A DNA stretch of 64,000 nucleotides from Lamprocystis purpurea DSM 4197. Lineage in GTDB: Bacteria; Pseudomonadota; Gammaproteobacteria; Chromatiales; Chromatiaceae. A program made the translations under genes and the position numbers. The stretch's first letter is position 1; each line of letters starts with the position of its first letter. The DNA is taken from contig NZ_KB902553.1 in NCBI RefSeq assembly GCF_000379525.1, forward strand, positions 66,367-130,366. The letters run 5' to 3'. Under the pieces are notes generated by a model. It searched no databases, was not told where the DNA came from, and saw only the letters and a list, made by a program, of their open reading frames with translations. This document shows positions 21,217 to 29,950 of this stretch, in pieces.

Positions 21217-22668
21217 ATGATGCGTGACCAGGACAATGCCGCGCTCATCGACACCATCCTGTCGGGTTTGCGTTGGGCGACGCTGCTGCGCATGATCGCC
21301 CAGACCATTAGCTGGATCGCGACCATCGTCGTTGTGCGTTTCATCAGCACCAGCGACTACGGCCTCAACGCCATGCTGGAAACTCCCTTGGAGTTTCTTT
21401 TTCTGCTCAGCACCTTTGGTCTGGAACGCGCACTGGTGCACACCAAGACGCTCGGGCGCAGCGCGGTGCGTAGTGCGTTCGGCTGGATGCTGCTCGTCAA
21501 CGGTTTGCTGTTTCTCGCCTACTTTTTCGGCAGTTCACTGATCGCCGGTTATTTCAACGAACCCCGTCTCGAACCCCTGGCGCGGGTACTGGCATTTGTC
21601 TTCCTGCTGTTTCCCTTCCGGGTGATTCCGGACGCCTTGCTCGACCGCGAACTCAAATTCAAGCTCAAGGCGTTCGCCGAACTGGCCGCCGGCATCGCGT
21701 CCGCCCTGACAACCTTGCTCCTCGCCGTCTATGGTGCCGGGGTCTGGGCGCTGATCATCGGCGTCCTGACCCACCGTGCGTTCCTGGCGGTCATCCTGAT
21801 GGTCATGCAGCCCTGGTTCGTGGTGCCGTCATTGCGCTTCGATCCGGTGCGCGGGATGCTCGCTTTCGGCGGGACCATGGCGCTCGCCGGCGCGGTCAGC
21901 ATCACTGCCAACCTGCTTCCGGTGCTGATCGCCGGGCCCCGGCTCGGGCCCCAAGCGATGGGCCTGTTTGTCGTCTCGATGCAATTCGCGCTGTTGCCGC
22001 TGGCCAAGATTTCGGCCGTCATCAACCCGATCGTTTTCCCCGCGTTCGCGAAGTTTCAGGGCCAGCCCGCGGCGGTTGCGCATTACCTGGAGAAAGCAAT
22101 CGGCATCGCCGCGCTGGCCCTGCTGCCGCTCATGATCGGACTGGCCTGCGTCGGCGAGGCGTTCGTATTGACGCTGTTTGGTGAGTCATGGGCACCGGCC
22201 ATCGTGCCGCTGACGCTGTTGTCGCTGAGTGTGCCGTTCAGGGGGCTCACGTCATTCATCCGGCAGGTGCTCGGCGGTATCGGGTATCCCGGTCTCGTCT
22301 TACGATCGACCCTGGTGAGTTGGGTGCTGCTCTTCACCCTGATCCTCATCGGCGCCAATGAGGGAGTCATCGGCTTGGTGCTGGCCGTGCTGATCGCCGA
22401 ACCCATCGTTACCATTGTCACGATCCGGTTGGGTAAGCAAGCGATCGACACGTCGTTTCGCCGCATTGCCCGCGGCTTGCGTCCGGCGGTGCTCGGCGTG
22501 GCCGGCATGGCCGCCGGGGTCCTTGGCGTCAAATTGCTGGTGGCCGGCGCACCGGCACCGGTCCGGCTCGTTATCGAGGTCGGGGCCGGGCTGATGATCT
22601 ATCTTATTATTCTGCGCGTCTTCTTTGCCGAACAATGGATGAGTACCCTGGCTTTCCTGAAGCGTTAA
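21217..22668 (+). CDS. Polysaccharide flippase (Wzx/MATE-type lipid carrier exporter)
   Basis: An inner-membrane protein of 483 residues with about 12 to 14 hydrophobic segments. It resembles the polysaccharide/oligosaccharide flippase family that moves lipid-linked glycans to the periplasmic side. Family-like features are the N-terminal LRWATLLRMIAQTISWIATI with RFISTSDYGL, and the mid-protein IVFPAFAKFQGQPAAVAHYL. Tandem ATGs occur at 21217 and 21220. With the pyruvyl transferase-like gene 76 bp downstream it suggests a small exopolysaccharide or O-antigen locus. No glycosyltransferases are adjacent, so the substrate is unknown. Confidence 0.85.
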   Translation: MMRDQDNAALIDTILSGLRWATLLRMIAQTISWIATIVVVRFISTSDYGLNAMLETPLEFLFLLSTFGLERALVHTKTLGRSAVRSAFGWMLLVNGLLFLAYFFGSSLIAGYFNEPRLEPLARVLAFVFLLFPFRVIPDALLDRELKFKLKAFAELAAGIASALTTLLLAVYGAGVWALIIGVLTHRAFLAVILMVMQPWFVVPSLRFDPVRGMLAFGGTMALAGAVSITANLLPVLIAGPRLGPQAMGLFVVSMQFALLPLAKISAVINPIVFPAFAKFQGQPAAVAHYLEKAIGIAALALLPLMIGLACVGEAFVLTLFGESWAPAIVPLTLLSLSVPFRGLTSFIRQVLGGIGYPGLVLRSTLVSWVLLFTLILIGANEGVIGLVLAVLIAEPIVTIVTIRLGKQAIDTSFRRIARGLRPAVLGVAGMAAGVLGVKLLVAGAPAPVRLVIEVGAGLMIYLIILRVFFAEQWMSTLAFLKR

Positions 22669-22744
22669 ACAACGACAACGACAATGACGCCCCGAGGTGC
22701 TTCCTGTTGGACGTGTTTAGCTTACTGGTAAACGGTTCCCGCTC

Positions 22745-23968
22745 ATGATCCGCTGCGAACCACCCTCGGCCATCCTGCTCGGCGCCTTCGACCGCTTCAA
22801 TTATGGCGATCTGCTGTTTCCGATGGTCGTCGGGAATGCACTGGCGGTGCATAGTCCGGGGACGATCACCGCGGTTCATGCGCTCATCGGCAGCGACTTC
22901 CGACGTTATGGGGCGATGGCGACGCGTTCACTCAAAGCGCTCTATCGGCCGGGCGCGCTCGCCCCCGGCACGGTCGTCATCTTCGCCGGCGGCGGCACCA
23001 TCGGTGTCGACTGGAGTGCAATGTCTGCCAACCTGCTGGGGCGGACCGGCAATGCCGCGCTCTACTACCTGCAACGCCTGATTGGTGAAAGCGCCGTCAA
23101 TGCGCTGAGCCGCCATTCGTTCGGCGGCCGCGCGCCCTTTCCGTGGGTGGCGGGTCCGGGGGATTTCCCCGTTCCGGTCAAAGTGGCCTATAACGCCGTT
23201 GGCGGTTCGGAGTTCGCCCGGCTGCCGCTGCGCGTGCAGGAGCAGACCCTGAACCGGCTGGGACAGGCGGCCTATCTGTCGGTCAGGGATGCAGAGACGA
23301 AGCGCTTGTTTGCGCCACTCGAAAGCCGTCTGCCCGTTGTGCTCGCCCCGGATAGCGCCATCCTGATGTCGGAGCAGTACCCGATCCCCTGGCTGGAGAC
23401 GCGGGCCTCGAGCGCACTGCGCGTTCTGCTCGACGCCGGACCTTACCTGTGTTTCCAGTCAAACCAGCGCTATGCGCGCAAGCATCTGGACGCCATCGTT
23501 GCCGCGCTTGAAGCGATCCACGCGCAGTACCGCTTGCCCGTCGTGCTGCTGCCGATCGGCCGCTATGTCGGGCTCGATGACCAGGTGGCGTTGCGCACCA
23601 TTCAGGGGAAACTGCGCAGCCGGGCCAGGGTCGTCAGCGCGGAGGCTTCGCTCTTCGAGATCATGTTGACGATCGCCAAAGCGACCTTATTCATCGGCAC
23701 CAGCCTGCATGGCGCCATCACCGCACAGTCCTTTGCCGTACCGCATCTGGGATTGAGCGATCGGCCATGCAAGGTCGATTTCTATCTGGAGACCTGGGAC
23801 CTGCCGGGGCAGTCGCGCTGTCCGCCGCTCGCCGAGGTGCCGCCGCGAGTTGGCGAGGTGCTGTCCATTCCCGCGGCGGCACGGCTGTCCCTGCGTAATG
23901 AACTGACGGTCCGTGCGCATCGGAATTTCGCAGCGATGGCACAGGCATGCGGACTCGAATGGAATTAA
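22745..23968 (+). CDS. Polysaccharide pyruvyl transferase family protein
   Basis: A 407-residue protein of the WcaK/CsaB-like pyruvyl transferase family, which adds ketal-linked pyruvate to surface glycans. The two-domain pattern is visible: an N-terminal LLGAFDRFNYGDLLFPMVVG with IFAGGGTIG, the linker SVRDAETKRL with PDSAILM, and the C-terminal FIGTSLHGAITAQSFAVPHL that marks the active region. It lies 76 bp after the flippase on the same strand, separated by a hexamer tract. The acceptor glycan is not known. Confidence 0.83.
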   Translation: MIRCEPPSAILLGAFDRFNYGDLLFPMVVGNALAVHSPGTITAVHALIGSDFRRYGAMATRSLKALYRPGALAPGTVVIFAGGGTIGVDWSAMSANLLGRTGNAALYYLQRLIGESAVNALSRHSFGGRAPFPWVAGPGDFPVPVKVAYNAVGGSEFARLPLRVQEQTLNRLGQAAYLSVRDAETKRLFAPLESRLPVVLAPDSAILMSEQYPIPWLETRASSALRVLLDAGPYLCFQSNQRYARKHLDAIVAALEAIHAQYRLPVVLLPIGRYVGLDDQVALRTIQGKLRSRARVVSAEASLFEIMLTIAKATLFIGTSLHGAITAQSFAVPHLGLSDRPCKVDFYLETWDLPGQSRCPPLAEVPPRVGEVLSIPAAARLSLRNELTVRAHRNFAAMAQACGLEWN

Positions 23969-23978
23969 TTAAAACCGC

Positions 23979-24815
23979 TTATTTTTTTATATGCCCGGAA
24001 AATAAAATGCGCCCCGCAAGAAAAGGGGCAATTGGCCTCAGTAAAATCAAAAGCAGACGATCGATCTTCGAAAAATAGTCATATCGATCAGGAATGATTC
24101 TCGTAACAAGAAAGTTGAAATATTTCTTGAACACAACCTTTCTCAGTGGTTTGACTATCTTTTGAATATCCTGTTCCGTGAGCTTTCGCTCATGTTCGGT
24201 AATGTATGGCTTTCCTCTTCCGTAAATAAATGTCTGCATTCTTGGGTAGATCACTCGCTCGACCAGGATCGAGTGCCTGACTTTATCAGTGAACGAGTGA
24301 GAATATATTTCGTTTGCCAGAAATAGTGCATCACACTTTGAGACACGGAAGATCTCATTTATCGTACGCGGAATATCGACATGGTGAAGGATATCTCTCG
24401 CAATCACAACGTCGAAGAAATCGTTGTCATAGGTCATCGTCTCCGCGGGCATCACTGCAAATACGATATTCAAACCTTCTCGTTCAGCCAAAGCGCCGGC
24501 GATGGATACCGAATCCGAACTAAGATCGAACGCATAAACGTCGGCACCTAATTTCGCGAGACGCAGCGCGTCCTCACCATACCCGCAGCCGACGACCAGT
24601 GCGCGTTTTCCCTTCAGGTTCAGTGTCACCAGGTAAGCGTACATTTGCCAATAGGCGTTCCACCACCTCCGGGATGGATGATTAATAACGTCCCAAGAGA
24701 ACGGCTGGTTCAGTATGCTTGTCTGTGTGCGGGCGCGTTCCCGATGATATGCGAGCTCGCTTGCTTGGCGTTCAGTAAGTGCCATTTCGTCTTTTTCCAG
24801 CTGACATTCACTCAT
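23979..24815 (-). CDS. Class I SAM-dependent methyltransferase
   Basis: A small-molecule-type methyltransferase. Motif I is KRALVVGCGYGEDALRLAKL, followed by ADVYAFDLSSDSV (acidic loop) and FFDVVIARDILHHVDIPRTI (post motifs). The C-terminus is basic and hydrophobic (RLLLILLRPIAPFLAGRILF), suggesting membrane contact. ATG 24815 overlaps the stop of the upstream antitoxin gene (ATGA); ATG 24785 is the alternative start. Base composition is clearly more AT-rich than the flanking core genes, which points to transfer. It converges with the pyruvyl transferase-like gene, so a role in glycan methylation or in the toxin-antitoxin operon are both open. Confidence 0.8.
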   Translation of the reverse strand: MSECQLEKDEMALTERQASELAYHRERARTQTSILNQPFSWDVINHPSRRWWNAYWQMYAYLVTLNLKGKRALVVGCGYGEDALRLAKLGADVYAFDLSSDSVSIAGALAEREGLNIVFAVMPAETMTYDNDFFDVVIARDILHHVDIPRTINEIFRVSKCDALFLANEIYSHSFTDKVRHSILVERVIYPRMQTFIYGRGKPYITEHERKLTEQDIQKIVKPLRKVVFKKYFNFLVTRIIPDRYDYFSKIDRLLLILLRPIAPFLAGRILFSGHIKK

Positions 24816-25042
24816 TCCGTGGAACTGGGTCGCTTTTCTCTGCCGGCCTCCTTGCTTGCGATGTCCACCAATAGACGCAATGCTCTGTTTACCGACGCAG
24901 AATCGGGAAATACGCAAGCCAGGTCCGAGTCAAGTAGAATGACGTTCGTACCTTCATGATACGCTTCATGATGTTTGCCGCGCACGGCCTCCGAAAAATC
25001 ATACTCGGCTCTGAATTCGGATGATTCAATGTCTTGGCTCAT
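24812..25042 (-). CDS. Antitoxin-like protein paired with BrnT
   Basis: A 76-residue protein beginning MSQDIESSEFRAEYDFSEAV and containing RGKHHEAYHEGTNVILLDSD and VFPDSASVNRALRLLVDIA. This pattern is found in the small proteins encoded directly after many BrnT toxins, which likely neutralise the toxin and bind the promoter. The start at 25042 lies inside the end of brnT (17-bp overlap) and its stop overlaps the methyltransferase start. Assignment rests on context and recalled pattern, not on a clear ribbon-helix-helix motif. Confidence 0.75.
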   Translation of the reverse strand: MSQDIESSEFRAEYDFSEAVRGKHHEAYHEGTNVILLDSDLACVFPDSASVNRALRLLVDIASKEAGREKRPSSTE

Positions 25043-25301
25043 TCTCGGCTTGCGAAGCGCGTCTTGCGCTAATGATGATTCGAATCGTGTTTGGCTTCCT
25101 TTCTGCGTAGGAGACAACGAATAAGCGCCCGAGTTCCGACTGGCCGATACTCAGAAACCGCTGTTCCCCTTCGGAGTAGTCGGAATCTGGCATTGTGAGT
25201 TCAAAAGGATCGCCGAAAATGGTCCGTGCTTCCTCGAATGTTACACGGTGGTCAGTCTTATTCGCTATGGCCTTTTCTGGGTCCCACTCGAATTCTGTCA
25301 T
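25026..25301 (-). CDS. brnT: BrnT family ribonuclease toxin
   Basis: BrnT is a RelE-fold ribonuclease that halts translation when freed from its antitoxin. The 91-residue product has the family opening FEWDPEKAIANKTDHRVTFE, then FGDPFELTMPDSDYSEGEQR, and the closing PNTIRIIISARRAS. The start codon overlaps the stop of the C39-like gene (ATGA), and the 3' end overlaps the antitoxin gene, so the set is probably translated as one coupled unit. It belongs to the AT-rich block 23979-26561. Confidence 0.88.
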   Translation of the reverse strand: MTEFEWDPEKAIANKTDHRVTFEEARTIFGDPFELTMPDSDYSEGEQRFLSIGQSELGRLFVVSYAERKPNTIRIIISARRASQAENEPRH

Positions 25302-25480
25302 GTCTTGATGGCTATTCTTGCGATAATCTCCATGTCTTTGGGGTCCGGGTCGACTAGATTCCTTTTGTATCTTTCGAGGTGAGTCTTTGCCTCACCATAT
25401 GACAGCTCGAGATATGATGCTACACAAGCAACCCCACATCCCCACTCGTCAAGCTGGGTCACTGGACGATTTCGCTTCAT
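25298..25480 (-). CDS. Tiny C39-like cysteine peptidase-type protein
   Basis: A 60-residue protein with QLDEWGCGVACVASYLELSY near the start, which resembles the catalytic-cysteine region of papain-like C39 peptidases. C15 would be the nucleophile, with C19 nearby. The His and Asp/Asn needed for a complete site are absent at this length, so it is a fragment, a binding module, or a partner of the IrrE protease. ATG 25480 has GAGG just upstream; a TTG at 25603 would add 41 residues and overlap the IrrE gene. Its stop overlaps the brnT start. Confidence 0.6.
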   Translation of the reverse strand: MKRNRPVTQLDEWGCGVACVASYLELSYGEAKTHLERYKRNLVDPDPKDMEIIARIAIKT

Positions 25481-25583
25481 TTCCCTCACCGTGAAAGGTA
25501 TAGTCAAAGGCCATAACCAGCTGCAACCAGCACACTTGTAGTGGGCAACGCAAACGAAAAATGCGTCCGCGTCTGCGGTCTTG

Positions 25584-26561
25584 TTAACGCCCGGCTTTAT
25601 CAATCAAATCACGTATTTTTGCTGAGAGGAATTCCTCAAACTTCAAGTGACTTGTAATCGGCTTCAAATGCTCTTTTCCGTTAAACCGCTGAATGCATGC
25701 GCTGCACAGAGAGCGCTCGTTATAGTCGCCTCTCCGAACCACTCCATTTGCATATCCAAGCACTCCATTTACTTGTTGCTTATATGTCCGTTTTTGTTCC
25801 TCACTATCGGTAACATCATCCAGTATCTCATCGAGAACATCACGCCATTTTCTCTTCGTATCTAAAGTAATGTTGACTTCAGATGGAAACTCGATCCAGA
25901 GATAATGTTCTTGGCCGGAATGGAATTCGTAGAAGTCTTGAGCATACCCATACTGTTCTTTTGCGCGCTGATCTTCGCCGCGTGCTGGGGGGCTTGCATG
26001 GGTACCCTCAGTCCGACCTGAGTATGCTATTTTTCCATCACTTGTGTAGACAACAAATATGTAACCTGGCGGTAAAAACGTCTTTAATCGCAGCGTGGCA
26101 GCAATCGCTGATACATTAGCCTCATAAGCCATTTTTTCATTAATTTCTGCCGGATTATTAAAGTTCTCAAGCAATCCTAGCATCCAAGAGCTTGGCATAA
26201 GCAGTTCAGTCGCGAACGCATTTGCTTCCGCCTCCATATCCCAGTAATCAATCGCCCCGTCAGGGACGCCAGCGTCAGTTATGTCGAAAATCGTTCCCAT
26301 ATGCCATGGGATTACCACATGGCCTATTTCATGGGCTAACGTAAAGCGTTGCCTCTTCTTGGGGCGTGTCTTGTTGACTAAGATCGTTGGCTTGGTACCT
26401 GGTACCTTCAAGTTTGCCGTGATTCCGTCAATCTGACATGGTATATCAATGAATCTTAAAGTCCCGTATTTTTTCGCAAGACCAATTAGATCAACAGGCA
26501 GTTCTAACGAATGCCTGACATGCATGCGTTTTGCATAATTGACGACGACGCATTTTCGCAA
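25584..26561 (-). CDS. ImmA/IrrE family metallopeptidase
   Basis: A 325-residue zinc protease of the ImmA/IrrE (COG2856) type. The HExxH motif is HEIGH at 77-81 within RFTLAHEIGHVVIPWHMG, and the downstream EAEANAFATELLMP helix supplies the third ligand region. Family members cleave phage-type repressors or DdrO-like regulators. The C-terminal half (after about 165) is an extension with SLCSACIQRFNG near the end that I do not recognise; usually a helix-turn-helix partner is adjacent, but here a C39-like and a BrnT pair follow. AT-rich composition suggests acquisition. Confidence 0.88.
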   Translation of the reverse strand: MRKCVVVNYAKRMHVRHSLELPVDLIGLAKKYGTLRFIDIPCQIDGITANLKVPGTKPTILVNKTRPKKRQRFTLAHEIGHVVIPWHMGTIFDITDAGVPDGAIDYWDMEAEANAFATELLMPSSWMLGLLENFNNPAEINEKMAYEANVSAIAATLRLKTFLPPGYIFVVYTSDGKIAYSGRTEGTHASPPARGEDQRAKEQYGYAQDFYEFHSGQEHYLWIEFPSEVNITLDTKRKWRDVLDEILDDVTDSEEQKRTYKQQVNGVLGYANGVVRRGDYNERSLCSACIQRFNGKEHLKPITSHLKFEEFLSAKIRDLIDKAGR

Positions 26562-26800
26562 ATTTACACTCCTATTTGTTTAAGGGCCGCAGGAGACCCT
26601 CAAATTTGGAACTGCTGGATGAGGTCCGTTCCTGCTCGGTCCGCAATGTCGCAATGATCCACCACGCCGGTGTCGATCGCTCATTCGACCAGAGAGTTGT
26701 TGTTCGCGCCGAACGGTCTATCGATGTGTGCCGGGGCCGCAAGCCGGGGCAGCAAACCCACGGAGGTGCACGCCTGCCTAGCTGACCGTTGTACCTGGAA
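26562..26800. other. Gene-free stretch between IrrE operon and chemosensory operon
   Basis: Open frames on both strands here are short or unlike known proteins. One minus-strand frame (26572-26919) overlaps the 3' end of the hybrid kinase in another frame and is judged spurious. No hairpin or repeat from the families in this window was found. Confidence 0.4.
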
Positions 26801-29800
26801 TCACGCCATGCTGACTGCCCCGGTCTCCTCCTCCAGCAAGGCCGCCAGAGCCGGCAGCAGCCGTCCGATCTCGGCGTCCAGTGCGGCGAACAGTTCGGGT
26901 GCGCCACCGGGGGAGTCATTGGGATCGCCGGACCGACTCAGGGTTTCCAGCGCCTGCGCCAGTCGGGCGGCCTCCTGCGCTCCCAGATTGCCGCAGGCAC
27001 CCGCCAGGGCGTGGGTCTCGGCGCGGATGCTGTCCTGCGCGGCGTCAGTCACGGCGCGACCAAGGGTCGCCAGCCGTTGCGGCAGGTCAGCCAGGGCGGC
27101 CTCGATCACCGGTGTGATGTCGCCAATGGCTTCGCGCAGGTCGGCGATGACCGCGCGGTCGAGGGTCGGTGCAGCGCTCGTCGTGATCAGGGATGCCGCG
27201 GTTGCGGCCACCGTGGTCGGCGCGGCCCGCGTCCACCAGCGGTCCAGGGTGGCGAGCAGGTCCGGGGCGCGGATCGGTTTGGGCAGATAGTCGTCCATGC
27301 CCGCGGCCAGGCAGCGATCACGCTCCGCGGGAAACGCATGGGCGGTGAGTGCGACCACCACCTGATGAGGCCCGCCCGCGCCCTGCGCACGCTCGCGTTC
27401 ACGCAACGCGCGGGTCGCGGAGAGCCCGTCCAGGACCGGCATCTCGCAATCCATCAGCACGATATCGAACGACTGGTCGGCCAGGATGTCGAGTGCCTCG
27501 GCGCCGTGGTTGGCGATCCGCACCGCGCAGCCGGACCGCTCCAGGATACCGCGCAGCACCATCTGGTTGACGTGATTGTCCTCGACCGCCAGCACCCGGC
27601 AGCCGTCCAGGCGGATGCGCGCCGGGGTACGTGCGACCTCGGCCGGGTCGGCATGACCGCCGCCGAACAGGTGGGACAGGGTCTCCAGGAGGAGGCGGCG
27701 GCGCACCGGCTTGACCAGGCTGTCATCGGCACCGAGTTCGCGGGCGCGCCGCGCCTCGCCCGTCTCGTCCATGGAAGTCTGCAAGACCACCCGGACCCCG
27801 AGACCGCCGGGGTCCGCGCGCAGCCAGGCGAGGACTTCCAGTCCGTCCATATCGGGCATTCTGCGGTCCAGGAGCACCAGATCGAACGGCGGGCCGGCGC
27901 CGGGGGCGGCAATCAGCAGTTCCAGTGCCTGGGGCCCGTCCGCCGCCTCGGTGCAGATCATGGACCAGGCGCGACACATGCAATGCAGATAGAGCCGGTT
28001 GGTGGCATTGTCATCGACGATCAGCACGCGCCGTCCGGCGAGTGCCTTGACATCGGCCATCCGCCAGGGCGGCGCCGCCGCGTCGGGGGATGCCTGTTCC
28101 AGGGGGATGACGAAGCTGAAGGTGCTGCCCTGACCAGGGGTGCTCTCCAGGTCCAGGGTGCCGCCCATCATCTGGACGAGCTGGTTGCTGATGGCCAGCC
28201 CCAAACCGGTGCCGCCGAAGCGCCGGGTGGTGCTGTTGTCGGCCTGCCGGAAGGCTTCGAAGATGTGCGCCCGCGCCGCCGCGTCGACGCCGATCCCGGT
28301 ATCGCACACGGCGAAGCCGATCCGCGGCGCCAGCGGGTCCGGATCGTCCAGCCAGACCCGTAAGCCCACCTCGCCGTATTCGGTGAACTTGATGGCATTG
28401 CCGATCAGGTTGATCAGCACCTGGCGCAACCGGGTGGGGTCCCCCACCACCGAGGTCGGCACCTCCGGCTCGACGTGACAGATCGCCTCCAGATCCTGGC
28501 TCATGGCCTTGCCGGCCAGCATCTGCATCACTTCTTCCGCCAATTCCGGGAGGTTGAAGGCGGTGCGCTCCAGTTCCAGGCGTCCGGCATCGATCTTGGA
28601 AAAGTCCAGGATGTCGCCGATCACCCCGAGCAACCCCTCGGCCGAGTTGATGCCGGTGTCTACGTAGTGTTCCTGCTCGCTACTCATGTCGGTCCCCTTG
28701 AGCAGCTCCAGCATCCCCAGGACGCCGTTCAGTGGGGTCCGGATCTCGTGACTCATGCTGGCCAGGAACTGGCTCTTGGCATTGGCCAGTTCCACCGCCC
28801 GGTCGCGCGCCTGCTCCAGCACCTCGGCCTGATCGGCGCTCACCGTCACGTCCTGCACCAGCACCACCCGGCCGCCGCTCTCCCCGGCGACGTTCTGGAT
28901 GTTGAATGCGCGGCGCCGGCCGTCCCGGTCGGTACAGCGATGGGGCAGGGCGGCGATACCCTGGGGGTCGAAGCGGTCGAGCCCGCCGCACTCGCGGGCG
29001 AACCGGTCCATGGTGGCATTGAACGCCTTGAAGCCCTCCGGGGTCGCCGACATGACCCCGATATCCAGGGCCTGGGTGGCGGCGAACAGGATGTCCAGGT
29101 CCTTGGCCTGCCGGTTGGCCCGCAGGGTGCGCATGATGGAAGCGATGCGCATCAGGAAAATGTTGATCGGGTCGTCTTTCCAGATCAGATCGATGGCGCC
29201 GGCATCCAGGGCGTCTTCGATGACCTCCTTGCGCTGGGAGTGCATCACCACCGTGATGTCGCGCGTGCGGTCATCCTCCAGCAGTGCCCGGCAGAGGGCG
29301 TCGCCGTTGCCGCCGGGCATGAAATAATCCACCACCGCGAGCTGCGGCTTGTGGCGGCGTGCCAGTTCCAGGGCGGCGGCCATGGAGTCGGCGATCAGGA
29401 CGGCATAGCCGTTGTTGCGCAGCAGGTCGCCGTATTTTGCGCAGACCGTCGGTGAGTCGTCCACGAACAGAATGGATCCGCCCAAGGGTTCGCGGCTTTT
29501 CAGGAGCTGGCGGGCGCGCCAGTCACCCATGCCGCCCGCCTCGCTGTAGGTGGTCAGGAACTTGCGCATCCGATAGGGCAGGAGCGTCAGATCCTCCTTG
29601 AGCTGGATGTCATTGTTCGGACGCAGGCTCGCCAGTTGGTAGGCCCGGTCGTCGGGCTGTTCGGTGAAGATCATCACCGCGAGGGCGTCGAGGCGGCGTT
29701 CCCCGGCGATGCGCTCCAGGAGTTCCCAGCCGTTCATCCCCGGCATCAGCCAGTCGAGCAGGAGTCCGTCGAAGGGTTGACCCGCTGCCAGCGCCTCACC

Positions 29801-29950
29801 GAGCATGCGATAACCCTCCTCGGCACCGTCCGCCGCCGCGCACCGCAAGCCGGCCTGGGTCAGCGACTGGGTACAGACCGCCCGCATGGTGGGTGAGTCA
29901 TCGACGATCAGGACGCGGAACGGGGTCTGCAAAGGCGTGTCCTCAGGCAT
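26801..29950 (-). CDS. Hybrid histidine kinase REC-REC-HisKA-HATPase-REC-REC-Hpt
   Basis: A cytoplasmic 1049-residue signalling hub. Two N-terminal receivers carry phosphoacceptor Asp at D66 (LLLDWLMPGMNG) and D208 (VVDYFMPGGNG). A PAS-like region (about 290-375) precedes HisKA with H401 (SMSHEIRTPLNG) and a HATPase with N, G1 and G2 boxes (INLIGNAIKF, CDTGIGV, GGTGLGLAIS). Two C-terminal receivers have D695 and D834, and a final Hpt domain has H980 (ETHALAGACGNLG). There is no membrane segment. It is the last gene of the chemosensory operon and overlaps cheR by 8 bp. The architecture suggests that inputs at the front receivers gate an internal phosphorelay to an unlinked regulator. Confidence 0.92.
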   Translation of the reverse strand: MPEDTPLQTPFRVLIVDDSPTMRAVCTQSLTQAGLRCAAADGAEEGYRMLGEALAAGQPFDGLLLDWLMPGMNGWELLERIAGERRLDALAVMIFTEQPDDRAYQLASLRPNNDIQLKEDLTLLPYRMRKFLTTYSEAGGMGDWRARQLLKSREPLGGSILFVDDSPTVCAKYGDLLRNNGYAVLIADSMAAALELARRHKPQLAVVDYFMPGGNGDALCRALLEDDRTRDITVVMHSQRKEVIEDALDAGAIDLIWKDDPINIFLMRIASIMRTLRANRQAKDLDILFAATQALDIGVMSATPEGFKAFNATMDRFARECGGLDRFDPQGIAALPHRCTDRDGRRRAFNIQNVAGESGGRVVLVQDVTVSADQAEVLEQARDRAVELANAKSQFLASMSHEIRTPLNGVLGMLELLKGTDMSSEQEHYVDTGINSAEGLLGVIGDILDFSKIDAGRLELERTAFNLPELAEEVMQMLAGKAMSQDLEAICHVEPEVPTSVVGDPTRLRQVLINLIGNAIKFTEYGEVGLRVWLDDPDPLAPRIGFAVCDTGIGVDAAARAHIFEAFRQADNSTTRRFGGTGLGLAISNQLVQMMGGTLDLESTPGQGSTFSFVIPLEQASPDAAAPPWRMADVKALAGRRVLIVDDNATNRLYLHCMCRAWSMICTEAADGPQALELLIAAPGAGPPFDLVLLDRRMPDMDGLEVLAWLRADPGGLGVRVVLQTSMDETGEARRARELGADDSLVKPVRRRLLLETLSHLFGGGHADPAEVARTPARIRLDGCRVLAVEDNHVNQMVLRGILERSGCAVRIANHGAEALDILADQSFDIVLMDCEMPVLDGLSATRALRERERAQGAGGPHQVVVALTAHAFPAERDRCLAAGMDDYLPKPIRAPDLLATLDRWWTRAAPTTVAATAASLITTSAAPTLDRAVIADLREAIGDITPVIEAALADLPQRLATLGRAVTDAAQDSIRAETHALAGACGNLGAQEAARLAQALETLSRSGDPNDSPGGAPELFAALDAEIGRLLPALAALLEEETGAVSMA

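Noticed and set aside
26572..26919. A 115-codon minus-strand frame between the IrrE operon and the hybrid kinase
   Set aside because: It overlaps the kinase 3' end in another frame and the product (Ser/Arg/Thr-rich) resembles nothing known.
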